From contig PUQB01000471.1 of assembly GCA_003024785.1 (NCBI GenBank), forward strand, positions 363,872 through 427,871: DNA of 64,000 nt, written 5' to 3'. Positions 1 through 13,464 of this stretch are shown one piece after another (position 1 is the first letter of the stretch; every line of letters starts with the position of its first letter). The notes under the pieces were generated by a model that was not told the origin of the DNA, did no database searches, and was given only the letters and a program-made list of their open reading frames with translations. Made by a program: the position numbers and the translations under genes. The DNA comes from Selaginella tamariscina. Taxonomy: Eukaryota > Streptophyta > Lycopodiopsida > Selaginellales > Selaginellaceae.

Positions 1-2404
1 TATAAGACTTCTTAATATAGTATTTGTTTTAGTAATATCCTTATGATATATATTCAATTGTACCCGTAGTGAGAATCACTATTTGTTGTTAAAGTATCTG
101 TATAGGTTAGGAGAAGCTGTATATATTGAATTAATCTTTACAAATTATACACTTGGTGATATCATATAATTAGGTTAATTTGAATTTTAAATAGTTCAAT
201 TTTGCATGCTCTGCTTATGTATTCTAGTGTGTTACAATTTACAAGAATTTTATTAATGACCACATAAAAGAAAGTTTTTAGGGGTATACTTTGATGTGTA
301 CTATATTGTGGAGACTGGATGCCCTTACCCATTTGTATGTGATGTCCTCTACTTATAAATCTAATAATTCATATTATTTAATTATGAATTTCTATCTTAT
401 AAAATTGTGTATTATATAGCACATAGTTTACATATAACGCTACCATTGTAAGTACTATCTAAATCCATCTCGTCACCATTGTTATATCTTATGGCTTTAG
501 AATACATTTGTCTTGATATTTTTACACTTTCATATTTAGTCTTCCACATAAATTGTGTGTAATCCTCATGTCTAGATATAAATTCTTTTTATCTTAATCG
601 TTTCATTTTGATGGCAGATTTGAAGAAACAATGGAGGGTGGGAGGGTTAAGAAGAGAGCAAGAGTCGTTCCACAACCTTCACCATCTCTTCCATATCTAC
701 CAATGGACATTCAATGTGTCATCTTGTTCAAGCTTCCTTTTCCAAGTTTGCTGCGTGCCCGGTCTGTATGCAAGGAATGGAAGGATTCGATTGACTCAGA
801 AAGTTTTAGGAGCACATATCGTGACATAAGCGTGTGTGTCATGGCTCTCTCTGCGGAACTTGGATCTTGGAAGAATAGCCGTAACGGCCCAATCCGTGTT
901 GCTCCAAGTGGCGATAATCAATTAGTTATATACAGTGGCTCTTTAGCCAAGTGGTTCCGAATTGGCTGCTTGCAGTGTAGGAATGTATGGTCTTGCTCAA
1001 AGTCAGGTCTGATCCTTTTAAGTGGTTATCCCTTGGTTGACGCATGCATGACACAGCCATTTGTAGTGGGGAATCCCATCACAAACAATTGGAAGGAGTT
1101 GCCTCCTTTACCACCAACAGAGGTTTATATTGGGGGGTATATATGTTATGAGTTTGCCACGATTTCAGACGTCGGTAATGGTCATTACCAAGTTATGGTT
1201 GCAGTCCATTCATGCACCTACATGGCTTCGAGGACTTCAGTTCTGGTTTATGACTCTAGAGCATTGAATTGGACGAAGCATCCCATGGGATTGCGCACTT
1301 GTATGGGAACACACCTTCACGATGGCTGTTGGGCGACAGTTGTTACAGAAGATGGTAAGACGTATGTGACTCCCAAGAGATCAAGGAATGTTGTACATAG
1401 GTATTTTGCATGTTATAGTGCGCAAAATGGTAGAGAGTGGGAAGTTTTGCTGCATGAACCCAAGCATGCACAGGTGATTGCACTAGTGAATTGGGGAGGG
1501 ATGCTTTATATGGTTGGTTACTACGAGAGGAACAATGCGACAGTACTCGGAATATGGTTGATCCGCATTCGAGGGATGCGTTTTATAAGTGAGACACAAA
1601 TAGATATGTGGCTTAAAACATTTGGGCCAAGTAAGGCCAATTGGACATCATTTGTGAACTGTTGTAAACATGGGGACTTCATACAGGTAAATTTTATGTG
1701 ATTTGTTAAATTTGAGTAAATTATATATTTGCATTTGTGTTTTAGATTTTTGATGGGAGACACATGAACAATCGTGTTGCAATGCGTATGATTTTGTACG
1801 ATGTGAGGAAGGATGTTTGGAACCTAAAGACTCTTAAGAACAAGCCTAACGGATGGGCACGTGGACATGGGTATGATCTCGTGGGATTTGGCTTTGGAAG
1901 TCCTTAGCTTTTTTAATTTGGTGTGGATGGTTTTGTGTGGCGGTTTAGGTTTTTTCTTTTAATATAGTGATAAGGCAAGTGCTTTGTAATTAAATACCAT
2001 GCAGAAACTAAAGACTACAGTGTATATAATGGCAAGGGTAATAAATGATTAAAATAGCAAGTTTGTTTTAAGATATTTTATATTTTATTGTTCATATGTA
2101 AATATACATATCAAAAATATTTTATACTGTAAATAGTTATTTAAATGTATTACTATTCTTTATTTTTGTTTTATCACAACATATTATTTATGAAGTTCTA
2201 TTTATGTCACTTCAATAAATTGGACACCCTCTTTATTCGTGTATTTAAAATCATCTTTTTTACGAGGTTTATACATAAATGTTCATATATTGTAGATAAA
2301 TATGCTTTAGTGGATAATGAATATAATATTGATGATTAATAAATATAATATTGTTGGAAGGAGATTAACATAAAGAAAATAAACATTAATAAACAAGAAG
2401 AAAT
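1..2404. repeat. Tandem duplication, copy 1 (left end outside window)
   Basis: This stretch matches 2,928-5,335 almost base for base. The differences noticed by eye are mainly length changes in TA or T runs and one extra A. The copy starts outside the window and holds one complete F-box gene plus about 600 bp upstream and 500 bp downstream. The non-coding flanks are as similar as the coding part, so the duplication is recent or has been homogenised, or one copy is an assembly artefact. Confidence 0.95.
631..1907 (+). CDS. F-box protein with kelch/FBA-like C-terminal region, copy 1
   Basis: Probable substrate-recognition subunit of an SCF (SKP1-cullin-F-box) ubiquitin ligase. Exon 1 is 631-1686 (352 codons), the intron is 1687-1745 (GTAAAT...TTTTAG), and exon 2 is 1746-1907, ending in TAG, giving 405 residues. 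The F-box lies at about residues 22-56 (LPMDIQCVILFKLPFPSLL, then RARSVCKEW), after a basic RVKKRAR stretch. The remaining 340 residues contain short repeats with aromatic and glycine pairs (NNWKELPPLPP, VLVYDSRALNWTKHP, YDVRKDVWNL), as in kelch-type or FBA-type plant F-box proteins. The ATG at 631 is preferred because it follows a splice-acceptor-like TTTTGATGGCAG (about 605-616), which suggests a 5' UTR intron; an overlapping 608 start in another frame stops early. The gene looks intact. The substrate is unknown. The family is known to expand rapidly in plants. Confidence 0.85.
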
Positions 2405-2927
2405 TAGGACAAAATTAAAAGTAAGGCAATACTAAAGATATTATACTTAACTTCATGCAAGTTCGTGCTTTTTACTTTTAATTGCTTATATCAGTAATGT
2501 GATTTATATTTGAAAATGTATAGAAAAAATTTAGAAAATAAAATCCATGTTCTTTAATTACATCAAGTTTTGTGCAAAGGAATATACTTAATGCACACAC
2601 ACACGCGTAATGTACACGTGGACAGGAGCATCGCGTGGTTGTGCGTGGGTATCCTCAATATATATAGGACTAGAATATAACCCTACATATCCTACATAGT
2701 ACTGTGAAGTCCTGGCTAAGAGTATGTTCTTAGTAATATTTATGGAATTCCGATTCTTATAAAGATACATGAATCCCACCCTTGGTTTTGTTTATTCATA
2801 AGATATAAAATACGAATATATAAATATTTTCCCTTCTTAAAATTAGTTTTAAATTGTCGCGCATGTGCATAGAATTTGATTCTAGGTAGTGTTGTCTATA
2901 TATAACATAAAGACTTTTACTTCTTAA
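2405..2927. other. Intergenic spacer between the tandem copies
   Basis: AT-rich sequence unique to the junction side of copy 1. It contains a short CA run near 2,595 and no convincing coding region. If the repeat unit is about 2.93 kb, this is the part that would follow copy 2, but copy 2 is cut off at 5,335 by the retroelement fossil. Confidence 0.6.
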
Positions 2928-5335
2928 TATAAGACTTCTTAATATAGTATTTGTTTTAGTAATATCCTTATGATATATATTCAATTGTACCCGTAGTGAG
3001 AATCACTATTTGTTGTTAAAGTATCTGTATAGGTTAGGAGAAGCTGTATATATTGAATTAATCTTTACAAATTATACACTTGGTGATATCATATAATTAG
3101 GTTAATTTGAATTTTAAATAGTTCAATTTTGCATGCTCTGCTTATGTATTCTAGTGTGTTACAATTTACAAGAATTTTATTAATGACCACATAAAAGAAA
3201 GTTTTTAGGGGTATACTTTGATGTGTACTATATTGTGGAGACTGGATGCCCTTACCCATTTGTATGTGATGTCCTCTACTTATAAATCTAATAATTCATA
3301 TTATTTAATTATGAATTTCTATCTTATAAAATTGTGTATTATATATAGCACATAGTTTACATATAACGCTACCATTGTAAGTACTATCTAAATCCATCTC
3401 GTCACCAATTGTTATATCTTATGGCTTTAGAATACATTTGTCTTGATATTTTTACACTTTCATATTTAGTCTTCCACATAAATTGTGTGTAATCCTCATG
3501 TCTAGATATAAATTCTTTTTATCTTAATCGTTTCATTTTGATGGCAGATTTGAAGAAACAATGGAGGGTGGGAGGGTTAAGAAGAGAGCAAGAGTCGTTC
3601 CACAACCTTCACCATCTCTTCCATATCTACCAATGGACATTCAATGTGTCATCTTGTTCAAGCTTCCTTTTCCAAGTTTGCTGCGTGCCCGGTCTGTATG
3701 CAAGGAATGGAAGGATTCGATTGACTCAGAAAGTTTTAGGAGCACATATCGTGACATAAGCGTGTGTGTCATGGCTCTCTCTGCGGAACTTGGATCTTGG
3801 AAGAATAGCCGTAACGGCCCAATCCGTGTTGCTCCAAGTGGCGATAATCAATTAGTTATATACAGTGGCTCTTTAGCCAAGTGGTTCCGAATTGGCTGCT
3901 TGCAGTGTAGGAATGTATGGTCTTGCTCAAAGTCAGGTCTGATCCTTTTAAGTGGTTATCCCTTGGTTGACGCATGCATGACACAGCCATTTGTAGTGGG
4001 GAATCCCATCACAAACAATTGGAAGGAGTTGCCTCCTTTACCACCAACAGAGGTTTATATTGGGGGGTATATATGTTATGAGTTTGCCACGATTTCAGAC
4101 GTCGGTAATGGTCATTACCAAGTTATGGTTGCAGTCCATTCATGCACCTACATGGCTTCGAGGACTTCAGTTCTGGTTTATGACTCTAGAGCATTGAATT
4201 GGACGAAGCATCCCATGGGATTGCGCACTTGTATGGGAACACACCTTCACGATGGCTGTTGGGCGACAGTTGTTACAGAAGATGGTAAGACGTATGTGAC
4301 TCCCAAGAGATCAAGGAATGTTGTACATAGGTATTTTGCATGTTATAGTGCGCAAAATGGTAGAGAGTGGGAAGTTTTGCTGCATGAACCCAAGCATGCA
4401 CAGGTGATTGCACTAGTGAATTGGGGAGGGATGCTTTATATGGTTGGTTACTACGAGAGGAACAATGCGACAGTACTCGGAATATGGTTGATCCGCATTC
4501 GAGGGATGCGTTTTATAAGTGAGACACAAATAGATATGTGGCTTAAAACATTTGGGCCAAGTAAGGCCAATTGGACATCATTTGTGAACTGTTGTAAACA
4601 TGGGGACTTCATACAGGTAAATTTTATGTGATTTGTTAAATTTGAGTAAATTATATATTTGCATTTGTGTTTTAGATTTTTGATGGGAGACACATGAACA
4701 ATCGTGTTGCAATGCGTATGATTTTGTACGATGTGAGGAAGGATGTTTGGAACCTAAAGACTCTTAAGAACAAGCCTAACGGATGGGCACGTGGACATGG
4801 GTATGATCTCGTGGGATTTGGCTTTGGAAGTCCTTAGCTTTTATTAATTTGGTGTGGATGGTTTTGTGTGGCGGTTTAGGTTTTTTTCTTTTAATATAGT
4901 GATAAGGCAAGTGCTTTGTAATTAAAACCATGCAGAAACTAAAGACTACAGTGTATATAATGGCAAGGGTAATAAATGATTAAAATAGCAAGTTTGTTTT
5001 AAGATATTTTATATTTTATTGTTCATATGTAAATATACATATCAAAAATATTTTATACTGTAAATAGTTATTTAAATGTATTACTATTCTTTATTTTTGT
5101 TTTATCACAACATATTATTTATGAAGTTCTATTTATGTCACTTCAATAAATTGGACACCCTCTTTATTCGTGTATTTAAAATCATCTTTTTTACGAGGTT
5201 TATACATAAATGTTCATATATTGTAGATAAATATGCTTTAGTGGATAATGAATATAATATTGATGATTAATAAATATAATATTGTTGGAAGGAGATTAAC
5301 ATAAAGAAAATAAACATTAATAAACAAGAAGAAAT
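2928..5335. repeat. Tandem duplication, copy 2
   Basis: Direct repeat of 1-2,404 in the same orientation. It ends abruptly at 5,335 within an AAGAAGAAAT stretch. Beyond that point copy 1 continues into its own flank, while copy 2 runs into pol-like sequence of a Ty3-type fossil. The missing remainder of the unit was not found on the far side of the fossil. Confidence 0.95.
3561..4837 (+). CDS. F-box protein with kelch/FBA-like C-terminal region, copy 2
   Basis: The predicted protein has the same exon 1 as the gene at 631-1907, with the same exon layout: exon 1 3561-4616, intron 4617-4675, exon 2 4676-4837. The F-box at about residues 22-56 and the repeat-like C-terminal region are unchanged, and no disabling change is seen. 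The copy keeps about 630 bp of upstream sequence, so it may carry the same promoter. It lies 500 bp from the broken Ty3-type fossil at 5,336. Whether both loci are expressed cannot be told from sequence; short RNA reads could not tell them apart over exon 1. Confidence 0.85.
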
Positions 5336-8300
5336 ATGGAATATCTCTTAACCCTTCCAAGTGTGTGTTTGGTATGACCACAAGAAAGCTGTTGAGACAC
5401 ATCATATCCAAGGATCAGCGTCGTATGGGATTGATGTGAGCATCAGCAGAGATGCCAGCCTTTCAAATGTTATAGAACTCTAGCGATTCTTGGGGAAGGC
5501 AGGCTTCTATTGCAAGTTGATCAGCAATATGCTAGTTGGGCCCTCAAAATGTTATAGAACTCTGGTGATTCTTGGGGAAGGCAAGCTTCTATTGCAAGTT
5601 GATTAGGCAATATGCTGATAGGGCCCAACCAATGACTGAACTACTCGTAAAGGAGGCGCCATACAAATGGACTACCAACTGATAGGTAACTTTTGAAGAC
5701 ATCAAGCGTTAGTTGGTGGAGGTGCCTCATTTTATAGGACTGGAATCAGCAATTTCACTTACAAACATATGGTTCCAATTTAGTAGTGGGTGCAGTCCTA
5801 TCCCAGGAGGACAGAGAGCGAATCCTTCGGCCCATAGCATACGGAAGCTGGCTCATGACGCTGACTGAACACAACTATTTTTCAACAGATAAGGAGTGTC
5901 TGGCAATCATCTACAGAGTTTCAAAGTTCTGTCACTATATCCTAGGTAACCACTTCGTTATGATTGTGGATCACCATGCCCTACTCTACCTCATTAACAA
6001 ACCCTTAGCTCACAAGAAGACTGGCAAGGTGGCTCCTCCTATTACAGAAGTTTGACTCATCGTGGTCCATAAGGCATGTAAACTACACATATCACTCGAC
6101 CTCCTCTCCATGATACCTAGTGGCAAATAGCATGAGGCCACACCAATGCTCGATATACCGGGGGTGGACCTCTTCGAAGTGGTAGTGGAGCAGCAAAACC
6201 CACCATGAAACACCATAACTGCAACCAACGTGGATATCCCAGAATGGCAATGATGATGCAACGCTACCTTGCTAATGAACTCAATGGGCTGTCAGGATGT
6301 TGGCCATCCATAGGCAAAGAGTCACCCAAAAGTGCCTATCCTTCAGCTAATTGGAGATTAGCTATACAAGTGGGGAGAGATGACATCCCTTGGAGATATC
6401 CCTAGCTTGGGAAATCCCCAAGATTCTTGATGCGGCACATGCGGGACATAGTGCGGGATACTTTGGAGGGGACAAGACAGCTAGGAAGATTCTACAGACT
6501 GGACTATGATGGCCCATGATCTTCCAAGACACCACCAGGCCAACAAAAAGCTATAGTGACTATCAATAAATTGGCAGACCAATGACCAACCAAGGCATGG
6601 AGTACCACCCATCAACAAGAATGGCAGCATTTGAGAAGTGGGGCTTAGACTTCATAGTCCCAATCAACTCGAGGCCCATGTGACACACATTGTGGTGGCA
6701 ACATACTATGCCATAAAGTGGGTAGAGGCGAAGGCGCTCAGAGAGGCAATAACATGGTAGATAGCGAAGTTCATTTATGAAAACATCCTAATAAGGTTCG
6801 GCTATTTGCTAGAGTTAGTATCAGACCAAGGGAGTCACTTCATCAATGAAATCGTCCGTGAGGTGGTTAGCACATTCATCATCAAGCACCACAAGCCAAC
6901 AGCTTTTTACCCACAAGGAAACTAATAGGTTGAGTCCACAAACAAGACACTAGTTCAGGAAGCTCTGCCACAACGAACCCAAACGATGGGAGGAGATGCT
7001 ACCATTCGTTTTATGGACGTACCAAATGACCTTCAAAAATAGGGTGCACATTCCGCTCACACTACAGCAAGATCGTTCACCTCTCAATAGTGCAATCCAA
7101 CACCCCTCTAGCACCATGATGATGGAATGGACCAAGTATTTATCCAAGAGATTTGGGTGCCTTATGAAGGCCAAGAGAGAATAGTGGAACTCGTAGCACC
7201 CAGATACTTCAAATTCAACGATTTGATCGAGCAACCCGACATCTAGGAGGTTAGGAAGTGGATGCGCCTGATCAGGTTCTTCAACCTTTCATGGAGAGAA
7301 GTGGAGAGACAAGATTCGCTGAGTTAACCCAACAATTATCTAGACCACACATCTGGAGATAGGGAAGGTCAAACAATCAGGGATTCGATTCAGCTTAGGA
7401 GGTAGTGCGTCCTACTATGTGGCCCTAAACCAACTGGCAACCATATTCAAGCTACGAGATGATGGCCTAGCACTAGAGGAGCTGCTAGAACTTGAACACT
7501 AGTGGTTCCCTGCCAAGAGGGACAAAATGGCACTATCCAAGTTTAGCATATAGGAAGAATAGGACGTGGACAAGTTCCTAGCACTCACAATGTTCATGTT
7601 TACTAGTAGAATGGAGAGGCACATTGCCATGCAACTAGCAAATGCTTTCTACAATGCTTGGGAGGAAGTTGCGGTGGATTGAACATATTGTCTTAGGCAC
7701 TACATAATACTAGCACTGACCCATAATATTAACAGGATCCAGAAGGGGTCATGGCAAAAGCTCTCCATAGCTGGCCATATCAGCATCACAAGTTCCAAAT
7801 CCCTTACCAGTGTAACTCCAATCTGATACCACATGAGAATGGGAGGAGGGAGAGCAGGTCGAAACAAGCCAAGCAAGAAAGGGGAAGCAACTAACAACCT
7901 CAAAGTTGTCATGAAAACGGGTGAGAGACAACCCCTCCCCAAAGTAGGTTAGATTTAGAAAACCTCAAGAGAAGGAGCGGAGACCCTTGACCACGGAGTC
8001 CATATCAGCAGTCCCTATGGCAATAGGCCCTAAATTACCACCAAACTCACCATAGGTACCACAAGGAGCAGCCATAAATCCTGCATGTCAGCCATAGCCA
8101 TCCAACTCGGGGAATGAGGAGAAAGACACCAAAAACATGCTTGGCAAGACCTACCATCACTTCCATGCCAATGAGCAGTGGGCTTCCTCAGTTCACCTAG
8201 AACTCACCAAGGCCTTTGATCGAATTAGAAAGGCAGTGGCAATGTACAATGACTTAGACCTCATGGGTGTGGCCAAGGAGCACAATGTCATAGTAGAGAA

Positions 8301-10380
8301 GCTTATGAAATGTTGCCTAACCACTCGAAAGGAAGCCAAGTGTTATGTAGAACATGTCCTCTAGGGAGTCCAACAGTGGGAGGCCACAAAGACAGGGTGG
8401 ATGCAAGAAGAGGAGGCTTGCAAGGCAATAGTCGTGGGTCTTGACAAGCTGTAGAAAAGATACAATGGCCTCCAGCATCTCCATGACCAACTCAGGCACA
8501 ACCACAAACACACCATAGTGAAGAAGGAGGGCAAACCCACGAGCTCAGTACAAGACTCATGCAAAGGGAGAGGAAGCTCAAGGAAGCTCAAGGAAGCCCA
8601 TGGGAAGCTGTAGCAACCAGGGAGGAGCTGTACCAGCGCATCACCCAACTCACAAAGCAGGAGCAAGAGCTGTCCGAGGCCAGGGCAAAACTTGTGACCA
8701 ATCAGGAAGGACCCACGCCGGTAAAGCCGTTGGCAATCGTTCCATTCCAGTAAAATGAGGGGAGGAGCGCACTCGAGTACAAAGCCCAACAAGACCAGCT
8801 ACAAACCACCATTAAGAAGCTAAGGGAGCATGCCCAGCAACAAGCCCAACTACTTGCAATGAAGGAGTAGGAGATACAACACTTGCTCAAGCGAGTTCAA
8901 GAGTTGGAGGCCTAGCTGGCACGAACCAAGGAGCAGCAGGCAGGGTACAAGGCTAAGCTACATGGATCTATTGAGTTGAGGGATGCAAGAATTTTTGCCC
9001 TAAAGCTAAAGTTAGCCACAATAGAGAATGAAGTTGCCACCTACTACAAGCACTATGGAGTAGGCTAGGGAAAGAGAGCATATGTCATAGTTCTAACCTG
9101 GTGGGTTGACTACTTAGGTAAGATTGTGGGATATGTGGGATATGTGGGCAAAAAGACTCAAGCGTAACTGGGGTCATCACGATCAGGGGCCCTCTCATAA
9201 ACACCAATTGGCCCTTTGCCTAGTTGACATAATGGGAGAGGAAAGGTTGTGACATTTGGTATTAGGGTGGTCTAGCTAAACCCCTCGATCACATGTGTAC
9301 AGCCAAGTGATTTATGATCGATTCTAGCTCAATTGACATGTGAAATGGCACCCCTCAATCACATGTGTACAGCCAAGGATTTTCGCTTCTGGCTCGATTG
9401 ACATGTGAAATGGGTGGAGAGTGTCATAGTTTTAACCTGGTGAGTTGACTCATATGTGGGAAAAAGACTCAAGCGTAACTGGGTCATCACGACCAAGGCC
9501 CTCTCATAAGAAGGACCAAAGGGTCAAGGTCCTTCTAGTCCATCTTCTTGTGTGTATCTTGTTCCAAGGGGCACACGGTAGAGTCGCAACCACCACGAGA
9601 TGAGGGGATACCATCTTCAGGTGAGGAGAATCCACCCTGATAGCCACAACCCTTCCAACATTGTGAGGTGATTCCACAAGGTCGCACGGTCCTGCCAAGC
9701 CACCCATTGGACAAGGGAATACCATCCAACCGAGGTATGCCACGCCAGTAGCCTCCATCTTTGGGGAAAGGGCCACCCTGTATCTTTAAGACGCAATACA
9801 TACATATTTTTTGTTTGTTGCTGCCATCCCCATCCTCCTTTCTCTCCTTCTTTACTTCTACCCTTGTGGGAACCCGCACACCAGCAGAAGGAGGAACTCC
9901 ACTCCACTAGTAAACAGACCCTAGTGGCGTCCAGGTAGAGGCCACTACTACAACCTCCCAATGCATCCTGAAGTAATGACCGGACCCCAATCCAAAACGC
10001 TAGGATTGGTCATTGGCAACATCATCCTAGCAACCACCCACATTTGACCTATGGAGTCCCCAATAACCACTTGCTACAGTGAACTCCATATGCGTATGAC
10101 AATTAATGAATGGTCGTGGGGGACTCCGCATGTCAAATGTGGGTTGAGTGTGTAGATATCTCCTATGGTCGCCAAGATGCTATTGCCAATGTCCACCTTC
10201 GTGGTTTCGAGACGGAAGTTTGGTCGTTTCCGCAGAGAATATGGGTTATGTGGTGGCTAGCCTCTACCCGGATGCCGTGAGGGTTCATGTCTAGGGTACC
10301 TAAGAAGGTTTGGAGTTTTGCCAAGGGTGAGGGCACAAGTTATAAGAGAGAGAAAGAGAGAGAGAGAACCTCCTTATTAA
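5336..10380 (+). mobile_element. Broken Ty3-type LTR retrotransposon fossil, 5'-truncated
   Basis: Plus-strand translations show, in order, the end of a reverse transcriptase (KCVFGMTTRKLL, RFLGKAGFYCKLI, about 5,350-5,520), RNase H (about 5,780-6,010, DKECLAIIYRVSKF) and integrase-like sequence (about 6,400-7,230, LVSDQGSHFINEIV). A region of unknown function (7,330-7,690) and a glutamine/lysine-rich coiled-coil region (about 8,100-9,060) follow. The sequence starting TGTCATAGTT at 9,083 recurs at 9,422 (about 110 bp direct repeat) and is probably an LTR start; a 66-bp tandem duplication lies between the two. The far LTR end is not resolved; a GA microsatellite at about 10,350-10,368 is near it. 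No 5' LTR or gag was recognised. There are many breaks, so it is old and inactive. Confidence 0.75.
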
Positions 10381-13278
10381 TAGTAGGAATATATAAAGGA
10401 GCAAATGATACTAATGGCTAACTATCCAAGCAGAATGCCTTGAATTGACAATTATTTAAGCTTATCTATGTGCCAAACAATCCTATTATGCAAATAAGAA
10501 GAACCTTGTTACTAAACCACCTCCTGCCTTATATAGTGATGCTATGGAGTCTTAGATGCCGTCCACTTGTGTAGCTAGATGGGCCTTAGTCATGATGGCC
10601 CTGCACAAGGTCAACTATCATAACACCTCTTCCCCATGCACACCGTCTTATGTACGTCACGACCGTTGGTGAAATTCTCTATCCTACTATTAGAGTTGCA
10701 TGACAGCCATCCTTAGCTATCAACATTGCCTATCCTATTGGCATGTGGGGGAGTTGACTTGTGGAGCCCCAGCCTTCCATCTCGTGGATGCCTCCCCTTT
10801 ACACCAATGGTCCATTGGTTAGCAGTGGTTGCACCATCACTAACCATATATATGTAAGTATGAAATGTATATGTTATTTTTTGATTAAACATGTGTACTA
10901 TTTAATTAATTATTCTTTTACTAAAAATGTGTATCAATATAATTAAGAGGGAGTAAAACTTTCTCTAAAATTATTATTAATATTGTGCCAAATAAAGCCT
11001 CTAATTATTGTTGTAAGAACATATATACACACTTGAACACACACTAACATACATATTAATATTCACCTCTGCAAATGATTATATAACTTTGTTTGCAAAT
11101 AAACTTTTAGTTTATTAATATGTAGTGTTGTGGATGTATATTGTGTTATGCATGTATATGTATATAGTATGTATAAATGTATTATGTGCATACACTTTTA
11201 ATATACAAAAATGTGCAAATCCATTTCTATTGAACATAAATATATGTGTATTTGCATTGTTATGTATGTATGTGTGTGTTTGTGTCTTGCATTTTGCATA
11301 TTATACATAAAAATGATATCCTTGTTACCATTTTGTATGACATTACTTTAGCAAACGTAACACATACACATAATATCGTATCTTTATATATACAACACTT
11401 ATCTTGAAAATGATAGGTTTATGCTTAATGGATTATTTTTTTTCCACATTTTGCATATGTATACATACAATTTGAGAAATTTAGAAATATATATTCAAAG
11501 AAACTAGTATGTTTGTGGATATATATGTATAAAGTACTATTCATTATTTCATTTATATATATTGGATATGTAAAACTATATAGATTTGGCTATGGATGTG
11601 TATTTATATTGTTATGTATGTATATGTTTATATAAAAGATAATATCTTAATTGATTAATTCATAATGGTATAAATGTATAATGTGTATACACACTCTTAT
11701 ACACAAACATATATGTATTTCTATTGTAAGAAATGTATATATATCGATTTACTTACTATACACAGGTCGGCCTTAGAATTTCCCAAAAATATTTAAGGAA
11801 TTTTAGAATATATTTAAATAATATCGAATATTCATATAGAATTTAGAATATCTTGAAAATCTTATATCAGACTTTATCCCATCAAAGCCTTGTTGCCCTC
11901 CCTAGCCAACTATGGGTTCTTCTTGGCCTCTAAGACCATGAGTGGGATTTATCATGCCGAGGGCTTTGGAGGGCAATAAGGCTTTGGCATGATAAATCTT
12001 GCTGAACATTTGGGAGAGCAAGATGAATTTGATGGGATTAATCGTGTCGAATTGTGCCCTTCATGGCAAACGACAGGATTTTATACTACCGCTACCTTGT
12101 TGCATTCCAAAGCACTAGCATTACAAGTTCTCCATGCAAACATAAAAAGTTAAAACAACATAAGTATAAAAATTGAAAATATATAAATATGTAATGTATC
12201 ATTTTAATATCTAATAGATATTAAGACTAATCTAATAAAGTCACTTGCTCGATGGTGTACAAATCCACATTTTTTCATCACTTTCTTATGACACACAACT
12301 TATGAGCTACAAAACTGTGAAGTTTTCATTCTATTCTCAAAGAGTACAACACACTTGCCTATCAAGATAAATAATATATTTATTTAGGTGATTCATGAAT
12401 ACAAAAATATATTCATGAGACTTATTGAAAACAAAAAGTGCGCAACATAATTATTTAAATAACTACTTATAAATAATTTTATTGCGATTTTTTAGTTCCT
12501 TAAATTGTTTCATGAATATACTTTTGGATTCATGAATTAACATGAATAATTGTTCATCTTGATAAAATTGTGTATTATAACGATGAAACAAGCCAAAAGA
12601 CTAAGAAATTTTGTCTTAATCAATGTGGAAGTTATTATCACTTACATTATACAAACATATTTGTAATTAACATGATCATTTCAGAGTGTGTTAACCATGT
12701 AGCAAGAGATCTTATAAAATTTTAACTATTACTTTTACATAAAAATGATTATTAAATGTAAAGTGCAAATTAATAAATACATTTACGAAGATTGAGAATG
12801 AGGCTCTCTTTAAACTAAAACTTACATATGCATTTTGACATTATTCTTTAACATATTGTACTTCAATATTGCTTATTGAACTTGTTACTAATGTTGTCAT
12901 ATACTGTATATGTCATATATTTGTTGTAAAGTGGTTCATTTATACTGATATTTGTGTGTATTAACAGATAAATATATAAATATAATTTAGAACATGATTT
13001 GTATAACACAAGAATAAACATGGAATATGGGTGTTAGAATCAACTATAATCTCTTCATAAATGAACGTTCATCTAGTCAAATCCTAGTTTTGTCCTGTGT
13101 GGTAAAAAAATTTGGTTTTTTCAACCTATAGAAACACTTGCAAGTGGTCAAGCCCAATTGTAACATTTTGATGGCCATAAATCTTATTGAAAAACCAAAT
13201 ATAAATAAAATTTCTTACAAATTCCATACTATGAACAAAAAGGTCAAGAAAATTATGAGGGTTTTATTCTATTAGTAA
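10381..13278. other. AT-rich intergenic DNA
   Basis: Long AT-rich stretch with TATATA/TGTATA runs (about 11,100-11,760). No coding region, RNA gene or retroelement end could be supported. The only structure recognised is the decayed palindrome cluster at about 11,865-12,112, listed separately. Confidence 0.6.
11865..12112. repeat. Decayed palindrome array (third member of the GGCGGGATTAATCCCGCC family)
   Basis: Motifs such as TGGGATTTATCATGCC (about 11,942), CATGATAAATCTTGC (about 11,984), GATGGGATTAATCGTG (about 12,036) and CAGGATTTTATACTACCGC (about 12,072) recur every 35-50 bp. They resemble the repeats of the arrays at 31.4-32.3 kb and 35.7-36.3 kb after extensive decay. Membership is an inference from shared core (GGGATTAATC), spacing and symmetry. 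Confidence 0.5.
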
Positions 13279-13433
13279 TTTACACTCAAATAAAGTTATG
13301 TAACATTAATTTATACTTAGATGATGTTGTGTAACATCAATTTACACTTAAATAAAGTCGTGTAACATCCATATACACTCATACAAAGTTGTGTAACATC
13401 AATTTACACTAAGCTAATGTTGTTTAAATAAAA
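13279..13433. repeat. 31-bp tandem repeat, about five units
   Basis: Units start at 13,279, 13,310, 13,341, 13,372 and 13,403. Each begins with TTTACACTNA or a near variant and ends with TGTAACATCAA or a near variant. The units differ at several positions, so the array is not recent. Confidence 0.85.
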
Positions 13434-13464
13434 GAATAAGTGTTTAGTTTTGGTAGGGCTTTTG

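Noticed and set aside
1521-1763. Minus-strand 80-codon frame within the F-box gene (and its copy at 4,451-4,693)
   Set aside because: Shadow of the plus-strand coding exon.
9504-9961. Three overlapping minus-strand frames of 90-114 codons
   Set aside because: They lie inside the presumed LTR of the plus-strand Ty3-type fossil and overlap each other in different frames; no family is recognised.
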